Part shown: positions 8,298 to 15,251 of the stretch, piece after piece | Position numbering within the stretch: the first letter of the stretch is position 1 | Layout of the letters: the number at the start of each line of letters is the position of its first letter | NCBI GenBank assembly: GCA_900552105.1 | Contig: URYH01000016.1 | Location: forward strand, 1 to 30,877 | Source: an uncultured Eubacteriales bacterium | GTDB lineage: Bacteria; Bacillota; Clostridia; Christensenellales; UBA1242 | Direction of reading: 5' to 3' | Length of the DNA: 30,877 bases | Program-made: the position numbers and the translations under genes | Notes under the pieces: model-generated | What the model saw: only the letters and a program-made list of their open reading frames with translations | What the model was told of the DNA's origin: nothing | Databases searched by the model: none

Positions 8298-9399
8298 TCT
8301 TTCAATATATGTTCATATTCCGTTTTGTGAAAGCAAATGCATTTATTGTGCATTTTCGTCTTTTGTGCCAAACAAAAAACAAGTTGAAGACTATTTCAAA
8401 ACACTTTGGAGCGAAATTTCACAAAGAGCAAAAGGGCAATGTGGCAAAATTGTTCAAACCATATTTTTTGGTGGTGGAACACCAAGTTTTGTTGAATCCA
8501 AATTTATCACCAAAACTCTTGAAATGATAAGACAAAACTTTAATGTATCAAAAAACGCTGAAATTTCAATTGAATGCAACCCAAACTCTGCAACTTTTGA
8601 CAAACTCAAAGATTACAAGGGTGCAGGATTTAATCGCATTAGTTTTGGCGTGCAGTCGCTTGATGACAACTTGCTTCATTTTCTTGGTCGCAAACACAAC
8701 CATGCAATCGCATTGCGTGCAATTTGCGACGCAAAAAAAGCAGGGTTTCAAAACATTAGTGCTGATTTATTGATTGGACTTGCTGGGCAGACACAACAAA
8801 GTCTTTTTGATGAAATTAACATTCTTGTCAATGCGGGAATCACACATATTTCAACTTATATGCTTATGGTTGAAAAACATACTCCACTTTGTGCGCTGAA
8901 AGACAAGAAAAAATACATTATGTCCGATGACAATTCAGTTGATTTATATAATGATGTTGTGAAGTATTTGGCAGACATTGGGTTTTTGCGCTATGAAATA
9001 TCCAACTTTGCAAAGCGAGGTTCTGAATGCAAACATAATCAAGTTTATTGGACACTGGGCGAGTATTTGGGATTTGGACTTGCTGCACATTCTTTTGTTG
9101 ATGGAAAGCGAATTGCCAACTCGTCTTGTTTTGAAAAATATTTATCGCAAAAAAACGCACATCGCACTCATGTTGTGTCGCAAGATGAGGCAAAAGAAGA
9201 ATTTGTTATGCTTGCCCTTCGAACTCGTGAGGGGATTGACCTAAAAAAATATCAAAAGCAATTCGGAGTTGACTTGCTCGAAGAAAAAAAAGAAGAAATT
9301 GTTGAGCTAAAAAACTTTATTGATATAAAAGATGGACATCTCGTGATAAAACCAAAAGAATTCGGAAAAACCAACCTAATAATTCTAAAACTTATATAA
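8290..9399 (+). CDS. hemW: HemW-type radical SAM heme chaperone
   Basis: This 369-residue radical SAM protein has the cluster motif C-x3-C-x2-C followed by Phe: YVHIPFCESKCIYCAF (Cys13, 17, 20). That is the HemW form rather than the CxxxCxxCxC of coproporphyrinogen dehydrogenase HemN. FFGGGTPS and SFGVQSLDDNLL are standard family motifs. HemW is thought to bind heme and deliver it to haem proteins; no haem biosynthesis gene is in the window. The ATG at 8290 lies inside the end of lepA (8 nt overlap), so the two are probably coupled, and further upstream in-frame codons lie deep inside lepA. Confidence 0.9.
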   Translation: MTNLSIYVHIPFCESKCIYCAFSSFVPNKKQVEDYFKTLWSEISQRAKGQCGKIVQTIFFGGGTPSFVESKFITKTLEMIRQNFNVSKNAEISIECNPNSATFDKLKDYKGAGFNRISFGVQSLDDNLLHFLGRKHNHAIALRAICDAKKAGFQNISADLLIGLAGQTQQSLFDEINILVNAGITHISTYMLMVEKHTPLCALKDKKKYIMSDDNSVDLYNDVVKYLADIGFLRYEISNFAKRGSECKHNQVYWTLGEYLGFGLAAHSFVDGKRIANSSCFEKYLSQKNAHRTHVVSQDEAKEEFVMLALRTREGIDLKKYQKQFGVDLLEEKKEEIVELKNFIDIKDGHLVIKPKEFGKTNLIILKLI

Positions 9400-9404
9400 A
9401 AGTG

Positions 9405-9433
9405 TTGACAAACGTTTTTTGATATGATAAAGT
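9405..9433 (+). promoter_or_regulatory. Probable promoter of the ylxM-ffh operon
   Basis: A perfect TTGACA (9405-9410), a 17-nt spacer ending in TGA and a TAAAGT -10 (9428-9433) form an extended -10 promoter. It is nearly the same as the tRNA-Val promoter at 30111-30139. The RNA start would be near 9440, which rules out the in-frame start codon at 9434. Confidence 0.65.
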
Positions 9434-9469
9434 TTGTTTGTAAAGTCAAATTGCTTTACAGGATTTGTT

Positions 9470-9793
9470 ATGAGTTTGGAAAAAAATTTAAAGATTTCAC
9501 GATTGTTTGACGAATATTCGGCGGTTTTGAGTGAAAACCAAAAACTTGTTATGACCGAGTATTATTTTGAAGACAAAACGCTCAGTGAAATTGCACAAAA
9601 CCTTTCAATTTCAAGACAAGCAGTTCTTGACACAATCAAGAAAAGCGAAGACAAACTTTTGGAGTTTGAAGATAAGTTCAAACTTGTTGAAAAGGTTGAG
9701 GGTTTGCAAGAAATAATCAATAAATTCAAAACAAACCAAATTTCAAAGCATCAATTTGTTGATGAAATTGAAAACAAAATCAAGGAGATTTAA
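9470..9793 (+). CDS. ylxM: YlxM-family helix-turn-helix SRP accessory protein
   Basis: This 107-residue YlxM/p13-like (UPF0122) protein has a sigma-70 region-4-like helix-turn-helix: LSENQKLVMTEYYF, then LSEIAQNLSISRQAV. Charged helical sequence follows. In streptococci the YlxM protein modulates SRP GTPase activity, and the gene almost always precedes ffh, as here, with the TAATG stop/start overlap at 9791-9795. The start is ATG 9470, with AGGA at 9460-9463. ftsY, which often sits nearby, is not in the window. Confidence 0.92.
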   Translation: MSLEKNLKISRLFDEYSAVLSENQKLVMTEYYFEDKTLSEIAQNLSISRQAVLDTIKKSEDKLLEFEDKFKLVEKVEGLQEIINKFKTNQISKHQFVDEIENKIKEI

Positions 9794-11106
9794 TGGCACT
9801 TTTTTCTGGACTTTCGGAAAAACTTAATCATGTTTTTAGCAAACTTGCAAATCGTGGAAAACTCACTGCTCTTGAAATCAAAGAGGCAATGCGTGAAGTC
9901 CGCGTTGCTTTGCTTGAAGCCGATGTCAACTTTATGGTTGCCAAAGAATTCTGCAGCAAAGTTTCAGAAAAGGCACTTGGAGACGAGGTTCTTCAAAGTC
10001 TGACACCAAGTCAACAAGTCATAAAGATTGTCAATGAAGAACTTGTTGCACTCATGTCGAGTCCAAACCAAAAACTTCAAGTTTCGCCAAAACCTCCAAC
10101 AATCATTATGATGTGTGGACTTCAAGGTGCAGGAAAAACAACGATGTGTGCAAAACTTGCCGCTCATCTCAAAAAAAGTGGCAAAAGACCTTTGCTTGTT
10201 GCGTGCGATATTTATCGACCAGCAGCAATCGAACAACTCAAAGTTGTTGGCAAAGCGGCAAATGCGGAAGTTTTTGAACGTGGAACTCAAAACCCAGTCA
10301 AAACTTCAAAAGAAGCAATTGATTATGCAACAAAACAAGGTTTTGACACAGTCATTATTGACACAGCGGGACGACTTCACATCAATGAAGAATTGATGGA
10401 AGAACTTGAAAATATCAAAAAAACTGTTCAACCAACCGAAATTTTGCTTGTTGTTGATGCAATGACAGGACAAGACGCGGTTAATGTTGCAAAGTCGTTC
10501 AATGACAGACTTGATATTTCGGGCGTTGTGATCACAAAACTTGATGGTGACACACGTGGCGGGGCGGCACTTTCAATCAAGGCAATCACGTCAAAACCAA
10601 TCAAATTCTGTGGAATTGGAGAAAAGATTGGAGATTTGGAACCATTTTATCCTGACCGCATCGCATCGCGAATTTTGGGAATGGGTGACGTTCTTACACT
10701 CATCGAAAAAGCACAAAATGCTGTGAGTGAAGAAGAGGCGCTCAAACTTGAAAAAAAATTTCGCGAAAATTCATTTGATTTTGAAGATTATCTCTCTCAG
10801 CTTCAAAATCTCAAAAAAATGGGCAGTCTAAAAGACATTATTGAAATGATTCCTGGGCTTGGCTCAAAACTTAAAGGTGTTGATATTGATGAAAACCAAC
10901 TCAAAAAGAACAAGGCAATCATTCAATCAATGACACCAAAAGAGAGAAGAAATCCAGACCTTATCAAGTCGAGCAACAAAAAGAGAATTGCCGCAGGAAG
11001 TGGCACGACAATTCAAGATGTCAATGCACTTCTCAAACAATTTGAACAAAGCAAAGACATGATGAAGCAACTCAAAAACAAACGTGGCTTGAGAGGATTA
11101 TTTTAA
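9793..11106 (+). CDS. ffh: Signal recognition particle protein Ffh (SRP54)
   Basis: This 437-residue SRP GTPase binds 4.5S/6S SRP RNA and signal sequences and delivers nascent membrane proteins to FtsY. The N domain is followed by the G domain with G1 GLQGAGKTT (109-117), DTAGRL and TKLDG. The M domain (from about 320) is Met-rich, with the RNA-binding region TPKERRNPDLI and RIAAGSGTTIQDVN. Length and architecture are normal. It is translationally coupled to ylxM. No terminator separates it from rpsP 51 nt downstream. Confidence 0.97.
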   Translation: MALFSGLSEKLNHVFSKLANRGKLTALEIKEAMREVRVALLEADVNFMVAKEFCSKVSEKALGDEVLQSLTPSQQVIKIVNEELVALMSSPNQKLQVSPKPPTIIMMCGLQGAGKTTMCAKLAAHLKKSGKRPLLVACDIYRPAAIEQLKVVGKAANAEVFERGTQNPVKTSKEAIDYATKQGFDTVIIDTAGRLHINEELMEELENIKKTVQPTEILLVVDAMTGQDAVNVAKSFNDRLDISGVVITKLDGDTRGGAALSIKAITSKPIKFCGIGEKIGDLEPFYPDRIASRILGMGDVLTLIEKAQNAVSEEEALKLEKKFRENSFDFEDYLSQLQNLKKMGSLKDIIEMIPGLGSKLKGVDIDENQLKKNKAIIQSMTPKERRNPDLIKSSNKKRIAAGSGTTIQDVNALLKQFEQSKDMMKQLKNKRGLRGLF

Positions 11107-11157
11107 TTTGGTTTTTTCACGAAAGTGTTAAAATATATACAATAAAAGGAGAAAAAC

Positions 11158-11412
11158 ATGGCAGTAAAGATTAGATTAACAAGACTTGGAGATAAAAAAG
11201 CACCATTCTATAGAGTTGTTGTTGCTGATTCTCGTTCACCACGCGATGGCAGATTTATTGATAACATCGGCACCTACAATCCTTTGACAGATCCAGCTGA
11301 AATCAAAATTGATGTTGAAAAAGCACAAAAATGGATTGCCAATGGCGCACAACCAACAGACACAGCAAAAGCATTGCTTGTTAAAGCTGGCGCAATCGAA
11401 AACAGAAAATAA
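11158..11412 (+). CDS. rpsP: 30S ribosomal protein S16
   Basis: This 84-residue S16 has the hallmark N-terminus MAVKIRLTRLGDKKAPFYR and then SRSPRDGRFIDNIGTYNP. It is a small-subunit assembly protein. A strong AAGGAG lies at 11145-11150 upstream of ATG 11158. An AT-rich stretch before it (for example TACAAT at 11138-11143) may be a weak extra promoter, but no convincing -35 is seen. It is followed 12 nt later by khpA. Confidence 0.97.
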   Translation: MAVKIRLTRLGDKKAPFYRVVVADSRSPRDGRFIDNIGTYNPLTDPAEIKIDVEKAQKWIANGAQPTDTAKALLVKAGAIENRK

Positions 11413-11424
11413 TAAGGAGTAAAA

Positions 11425-11667
11425 ATGGAAGAGATTGTTGAATACATTGTAAAAAATCTTGTTCAAACTCCTGATGAAGTAAAAGTCTCATCATATGAAG
11501 ACGGCGATATAACAGTTATCCATGTTGTCGTCAACGAAGACGAACTTGGAAAAGTTATTGGCAAAAATGGAAGAATTGCACAAAGCATTCGTGCAATCAT
11601 TCGTTCTGCTTCAAATGGAACTGGCAAAAAATATGCTGTTAAGATTGGGAGCGAAACAAAAGAGTAA
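11425..11667 (+). CDS. khpA: KH-domain RNA-binding protein KhpA
   Basis: This 80-residue YlqC/KhpA protein is a single KH domain whose GxxG loop is GKNG in KVIGKNGRIAQSIRAI. KhpA forms RNA-binding complexes with KhpB (Jag), affecting cell elongation and division in some Gram-positives. Its place between rpsP and rimM is the usual Bacillota position; the common ylqD gene is missing here. AAGGAG (11413-11418) precedes the ATG. A strong terminator follows at once. Confidence 0.95.
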   Translation: MEEIVEYIVKNLVQTPDEVKVSSYEDGDITVIHVVVNEDELGKVIGKNGRIAQSIRAIIRSASNGTGKKYAVKIGSETKE

Positions 11668-11674
11668 TCTTTGT

Positions 11675-11701
11675 GGGTCAGCAAAATGTTGACCCTTTTT
11701 T
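11675..11701 (+). terminator. Intrinsic terminator or attenuator between khpA and rimM
   Basis: GGGTCAGCA (11675-11683) pairs with TGTTGACCC (11687-11695) in nine pairs, one of them a G-T wobble, across an AAA loop. Six T follow (11696-11701). It ends the ylxM-ffh-rpsP-khpA unit or gives partial read-through into rimM. Confidence 0.85.
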
Positions 11702-11718
11702 CAAATTATTGGGTGAAT

Positions 11719-12231
11719 ATGAAAAATCAAATTCTTGTCGGAAAAATTTTGAAACCTCAGGGAATAAAAGGCGAGGTTAAAGTCAAACCAATGCTGGATA
11801 AACTTGAAAGATTTTCGTCTTTTAAGCACTTTTTTGTTGGACGCGAAAAAGTGGTTTTTGATGTGGAAAAAATTGATGTGAGATTTGGTTATGCATATGT
11901 CACTTTTTCAAATATAAAAACGCGAAACGATGCCGAAAAACTAAGAAACAAAGATTTGTTTGTTTCTCGTGATGATTTTGGCAAACTTGACGAAAATTCA
12001 TATCTCCTTGAAGATCTCATGGGGCTTGATATTGTTTATGCGGGCACAAAGCAGTGTGTTGGCAAAATTATTGATATTGACCAATTTGGAAGTGCCGATG
12101 TCATCAACATTTTATCTACGAATGGAAGAACTTATCAACTTCCATTCCTAAAAGCAGTGTTTGTTGATATTGACCTTGCGTCAAATGTCGCATATGTTGA
12201 CAAAACTCTTTATGAGGAGATGAAGATATGA
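11719..12231 (+). CDS. rimM: Ribosome maturation factor RimM
   Basis: This 170-residue RimM binds S19 and helps mature the 30S head. The N-terminal domain begins ILVGKILKPQGIKGEVKV. The C-terminal PRC-barrel domain includes LLEDLMGLDIVY and YQLPFLKAVFVDIDL. The start is ATG 11719; the alternative TTG at 11671 would put the terminator hairpin inside the gene. The ribosome-binding site GGGTGA (11711-11716) is close and weak. The stop overlaps trmD's start as ATGA (12228-12231). Confidence 0.93.
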   Translation: MKNQILVGKILKPQGIKGEVKVKPMLDKLERFSSFKHFFVGREKVVFDVEKIDVRFGYAYVTFSNIKTRNDAEKLRNKDLFVSRDDFGKLDENSYLLEDLMGLDIVYAGTKQCVGKIIDIDQFGSADVINILSTNGRTYQLPFLKAVFVDIDLASNVAYVDKTLYEEMKI

Positions 12232-12908
12232 AGATTGACATTTTGACATTATTTCCAGAAATGTTCTCCGCTCTTCGAACAAGCATTTTGGGCAGAGCAC
12301 AACAAAGCGGAAAAATTGAAATTAACATTATTGACATTCGCGATTTCACGCTCGACAAACACAAAAAATGTGATGACACGCCTTATGGTGGTGGGGCTGG
12401 AATGGTTATGACACCACAACCAATTTACGACGCCATTATGTCAGTCAAAACACCAACTTCGCATGTCGTCTACACCAGTCCTCGTGGCAGAACTTTTTCA
12501 CAAAACGTGGCTTATGAGTTTTCAAGACTAGAACACCTTGTCATTTTGTGCGGACATTATGAGGGGGTTGACCAAAGAGTGATTGACCTTTGCGTTGACG
12601 AAGAAATTTCGATTGGAGATTTTGTGCTCACAGGTGGGGAAATTCCAGCAATGGCGATGGTTGATGGCATTGCGAGGCTTTGTGATGGAGTGATTAGTGC
12701 CGAGTCGCTTGAAAATGAAAGTTTTTCAGGTGCAGGACTTCTTGAATATCCGCAATATACTAAACCGCAAGAGTTTATGGGACTTTCTGTGCCAGAAGTT
12801 TTGCTCAGCGGAAATCATGGTGAAATCGACAAGTGGAGAAAAGAAAAATCTTTTGCAATCACGAAAATGAGAAGACCAGATATTTTGGGAGGCGAAAATG
12901 AAGATTAA
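12228..12908 (+). CDS. trmD: tRNA (guanine-37-N1)-methyltransferase TrmD
   Basis: TrmD makes m1G37 from SAM in tRNAs with a G36 and so prevents +1 frameshifts. The SPOUT trefoil-knot motifs are visible: VYTSPRGRTF, VILCGHYEGVDQRVID and ISIGDFVLTGGEIPAMAMVDGIARL. Its 226 residues are slightly short of the usual ~240. The N-terminus MKIDILTLFPEMF is standard. The gene overlaps rimM by 4 nt and rbgA by 11 nt. Confidence 0.96.
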   Translation: MKIDILTLFPEMFSALRTSILGRAQQSGKIEINIIDIRDFTLDKHKKCDDTPYGGGAGMVMTPQPIYDAIMSVKTPTSHVVYTSPRGRTFSQNVAYEFSRLEHLVILCGHYEGVDQRVIDLCVDEEISIGDFVLTGGEIPAMAMVDGIARLCDGVISAESLENESFSGAGLLEYPQYTKPQEFMGLSVPEVLLSGNHGEIDKWRKEKSFAITKMRRPDILGGENED

Positions 12909-13737
12909 TTGGTTCCCTGGTCACATGACAAAAGCACTTCGCACAATGGAAAAAGAAATCAAGACTGTTGATTTTGTTATTTATGTTCTTGACGCGCGTG
13001 CACCTTTGGCTTCTGTCAATCCAAAATTTCAAGAACTTGTTGGCGGAAAGCCAATAATTTATGTTTTGAACAAAATTGACCTTGCTGACGACAGTGTGAC
13101 AGACCAATTTCGCAAATATTTTTGTTCGTCAAATTCAACTTGTTTGGCTTTGAATTGCACACAAAGTGGAATTATTTCAAAAATTGAGTCAGTTGCAAAA
13201 ACACTTTGTTTAGCAAAAATTGACAAGTATCGAGCAAAAGGACTCACAGCAATTCTTCGTTGCATGGTGCTGGGTGTTCCAAATTCAGGGAAAAGCACAC
13301 TTGTGAATAATTTGTGTGGAGCAGGGCGTGCTGTGACGGGCAACAAACCTGGTGTCACAAAAGGAAAACAATGGGTTAGAGTCACTCCAACTTTTGAAGT
13401 CCTTGACACTCCCGGCACATTGTGGCCAAGTTTTTCGGAGGAATGGCAAGGCGAGAATTTGGCTCTTGTTGGGTCAATTCGTGATGAAGTTTTTGATGTT
13501 GGCGAACTTGCCCTTGTCCTGATTGAAAAGTTGCAAAAACTATATCCAAATGCTTTGAGTTTGCGTTATAATGTGGACACGCAAGACAAAACCGCTTTGG
13601 AAATATATGAAGACATTGCTGCGGCAAAAAAATTTATGCTCAGAGGCGGCGAAGTTGATTATGAACGAACAGCAAAAACAATTGTTGACGATTTCAGAAA
13701 AACGCGTCTTGGAAAAATTACGCTCGAAAGGATTTGA
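12898..13737 (+). CDS. rbgA: Ribosome biogenesis GTPase RbgA (YlqF)
   Basis: This 279-residue protein is a circularly permuted GTPase needed for late 50S assembly, near L16/L27. The order is G4 NKID (58-61), then G1 GVPNSGKST (126-133), then GVTKGKQW, and G3 DTPG (about 166). It starts with the typical INWFPGHMTKA. The C-terminal ANTAR-like helical domain is present. The ATG at 12898 sits inside trmD with GGAGG just upstream (12889-12893). It is followed by rnhB one base after the stop, as in Bacillus. Confidence 0.95.
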   Translation: MKINWFPGHMTKALRTMEKEIKTVDFVIYVLDARAPLASVNPKFQELVGGKPIIYVLNKIDLADDSVTDQFRKYFCSSNSTCLALNCTQSGIISKIESVAKTLCLAKIDKYRAKGLTAILRCMVLGVPNSGKSTLVNNLCGAGRAVTGNKPGVTKGKQWVRVTPTFEVLDTPGTLWPSFSEEWQGENLALVGSIRDEVFDVGELALVLIEKLQKLYPNALSLRYNVDTQDKTALEIYEDIAAAKKFMLRGGEVDYERTAKTIVDDFRKTRLGKITLERI

Positions 13738-13738
13738 T

Positions 13739-14338
13739 ATGCTCGAATACGAAAGAAAAGCAGAAAGTGAAGGCTGCAATTTTATTGCGGGAATTGATGA
13801 GGCTGGGCGAGGACCACTCGCGGGGCCAGTTTGTGTTGCGTGTGTTGTTATGCCACTCGGTGAAGAAGACATTATTGAAGGTGTTAATGACAGCAAAAAA
13901 CTCTCTGAAAAAAAACGAGAGGAATTATTTGAAAAAATAAAGGAAAAAGCTCTATCGTATTCTATTGAATTTGTTGACGAAAAAACCATTGACAAAATAA
14001 ACATTTTGCAGGCGACAAAACTTGGAATGAAAAAGGCAGTTGAGCATATTTCTGTTCCGATTGATTTGTTGCTTGTTGACGCAGTGACTGGGCTTGATGT
14101 TGATTGTAAATGTCTGCCAATCGTTCACGGTGATGCCAAAAGTTATTCCATTTCCGCCGCATCAATTCTTGCAAAAGTCAGCCGTGACAGACTTATGGAA
14201 AAATATGATGAGTTCTATCCTGAATATCACTTTGCAAAACACAAAGGTTATGGAACAAAAGAACATATTGCACTTTTGAAAGAGTTTGGGCCATCGGATA
14301 TGCACAGAAAAACATTTATAAAACATTTTGTGAGTTGA
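13739..14338 (+). CDS. rnhB: Ribonuclease HII
   Basis: This 199-residue type 2 RNase H removes RNA from RNA/DNA hybrids and single ribonucleotides from DNA. The active-site block GIDEAGRGPLAGP has Asp20 and Glu21. LLVDAVTG gives the third acidic residue, and SAASILAKVSRDRLM is the family motif. The start is ATG 13739, with AGGA at 13729-13732, which gives the E. coli-like length. An earlier in-frame ATG at 13667 would add 24 residues and overlap rbgA; some Bacillota RnhB proteins are longer, so it cannot be excluded. Confidence 0.94.
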   Translation: MLEYERKAESEGCNFIAGIDEAGRGPLAGPVCVACVVMPLGEEDIIEGVNDSKKLSEKKREELFEKIKEKALSYSIEFVDEKTIDKINILQATKLGMKKAVEHISVPIDLLLVDAVTGLDVDCKCLPIVHGDAKSYSISAASILAKVSRDRLMEKYDEFYPEYHFAKHKGYGTKEHIALLKEFGPSDMHRKTFIKHFVS

Positions 14339-14339
14339 T

Positions 14340-14678
14340 ATGAAACATATAATCCTAGGAAAAGTTGGCGAAGCCAAAGCACAATATTATGCAAAACAGC
14401 AAGGATTTGAGATTGTTGAGGCAAATTACAAAAACTTTGCAGGCGAAATTGACCTCATCTATCTTGACGGAACAACTTTGGTGTTCTGTGAGGTCAAAAC
14501 GAGAACAAGTGAAAAATTTGGGTTGCCACGAGAAGCGGTGACAAGAAAAAAACAACAAAAAATCCGCTTGGTTGCCTCATTCTACATAAAAAATAGCGCG
14601 AGAAAATACGAGCATTATCGCTTTGATGTTATGGAAATTATTGATGATGACATCACGCTGATAAAAAATGCATTTTGA
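14340..14678 (+). CDS. yraN: YraN family protein (UPF0102)
   Basis: This 112-residue UPF0102 protein has an endonuclease-like (PD-(D/E)XK) fold. The core is GEIDLIYLD followed by LVFCEVKTRT, with the Asp and the E-x-K spaced as in the nuclease superfamily, and then AVTRKKQQKIR. Its function is not established. It is one base after rnhB, which is its usual neighbour. There is no terminator before the rplS promoter. Confidence 0.92.
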   Translation: MKHIILGKVGEAKAQYYAKQQGFEIVEANYKNFAGEIDLIYLDGTTLVFCEVKTRTSEKFGLPREAVTRKKQQKIRLVASFYIKNSARKYEHYRFDVMEIIDDDITLIKNAF

Positions 14679-14700
14679 CAAAATTTTTTTTGCAAAACCC

Positions 14701-14730
14701 TTGCATTGAGGGCGGTGACTATGATATATT
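14701..14730 (+). promoter_or_regulatory. Probable promoter of rplS
   Basis: TTGCAT (14701-14706), an 18-nt spacer ending in TGA and TATATT (14725-14730) form an extended -10 promoter. It gives rplS its own transcript with a leader of about 70 nt. Confidence 0.55.
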
Positions 14731-14735
14731 AGATT

Positions 14736-14798
14736 CGTGACTTCGGACGGTCCGCTTTCTAGTCAGATAAGAACGTCAGGTTAATATTGATAAGGAGG
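14736..14798 (+). promoter_or_regulatory. Probable L19 leader (ribosomal-protein autoregulatory RNA)
   Basis: The rplS leader is structured. TGACT (14738-14742) can pair with AGTCA (14761-14765), enclosing a small hairpin CGGA/TCCG (14744-14747 with 14751-14754). A second GTCA copy at 14775-14778 could compete for the same arm. The AAGGAGG site (14792-14798) follows. An L19 leader RNA upstream of rplS is known in low-GC Gram-positives. I assign this element by position and structure, not by a covariance match. Confidence 0.5.
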
Positions 14799-14807
14799 AA
14801 AAGTCAT

Positions 14808-15152
14808 ATGAATATGGTTGACATCATTGAGAAAGAAAACTTAAATCCAAATGCTCCACAAATTCACGTTGGAGACACTGTTAGAGTTTTTGTTAAAATC
14901 AAAGAAGGCGACAAGCAAAGAATTCAAGCATATGAAGGCGTTGTTATCGCAAAGAGAAACGGCAGCGTTCGCGAAACATTCACAGTTCGTCGTATTTCAT
15001 ACGGTGTTGGCGTTGAAAGAACATTCCCTGTTCATTCACCAATCATTGATCACGTTGAAGTGGTTAGAGTTGGAAAACCAAGACGTGCAAAACTCTATTA
15101 TGTTAGAGAACTCACTGGAAAAGCAGCGAAGATCAAATCTGACAGAGAATAA
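14808..15152 (+). CDS. rplS: 50S ribosomal protein L19
   Basis: This 114-residue L19 lies at the 30S-50S interface. Motifs are VGDTVRVFVKIKEGDKQR, YEGVVIAKRNG and the C-terminal RVGKPRRAKLYYVRELTGKA. ATG 14808 lies nine bases after AAGGAGG; a second ATG at 14814 is less likely. In Bacillus rplS lies between trmD and rbgA. Here it is displaced to after yraN with its own promoter, leader and terminator. Confidence 0.97.
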   Translation: MNMVDIIEKENLNPNAPQIHVGDTVRVFVKIKEGDKQRIQAYEGVVIAKRNGSVRETFTVRRISYGVGVERTFPVHSPIIDHVEVVRVGKPRRAKLYYVRELTGKAAKIKSDRE

Positions 15153-15159
15153 AAACAAG

Positions 15160-15186
15160 AAGAAGGCAGTTGAGCCTTCTTTTTTA
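15160..15186 (+). terminator. Intrinsic terminator of rplS
   Basis: AAGAAGGC (15160-15167) pairs with GCCTTCTT (15174-15181) around the loop AGTTGA, followed by a T-rich tract, eight bases after the rplS stop. Confidence 0.9.
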
Positions 15187-15206
15187 TTCTTTTTTTGTCT
15201 TTTCGT

Positions 15207-15235
15207 TTGTTTATTTGAGCAAACATCAATATAAT
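15207..15235 (+). promoter_or_regulatory. Probable promoter of the comM-like operon
   Basis: TTGTTT (15207-15212) and a consensus TATAAT (15230-15235) are 17 nt apart. The predicted RNA start near 15242 excludes the in-frame ATG at 15234 as the comM start. Confidence 0.5.
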
Positions 15236-15251
15236 GAAAAAAGAGGTGAAT

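Noticed and set aside
11114..11130. CAC-GAAA-GTG hairpin between ffh and rpsP as a terminator
   Set aside because: It has only three GC-containing pairs and no T tract after it, so it cannot terminate. ffh and rpsP are probably co-transcribed.
15234..15251. ATG 15234 as the comM start
   Set aside because: It overlaps the TATAAT -10 and has no ribosome-binding site. ATG 15252 has GAGG at good spacing and gives the family N-terminus.
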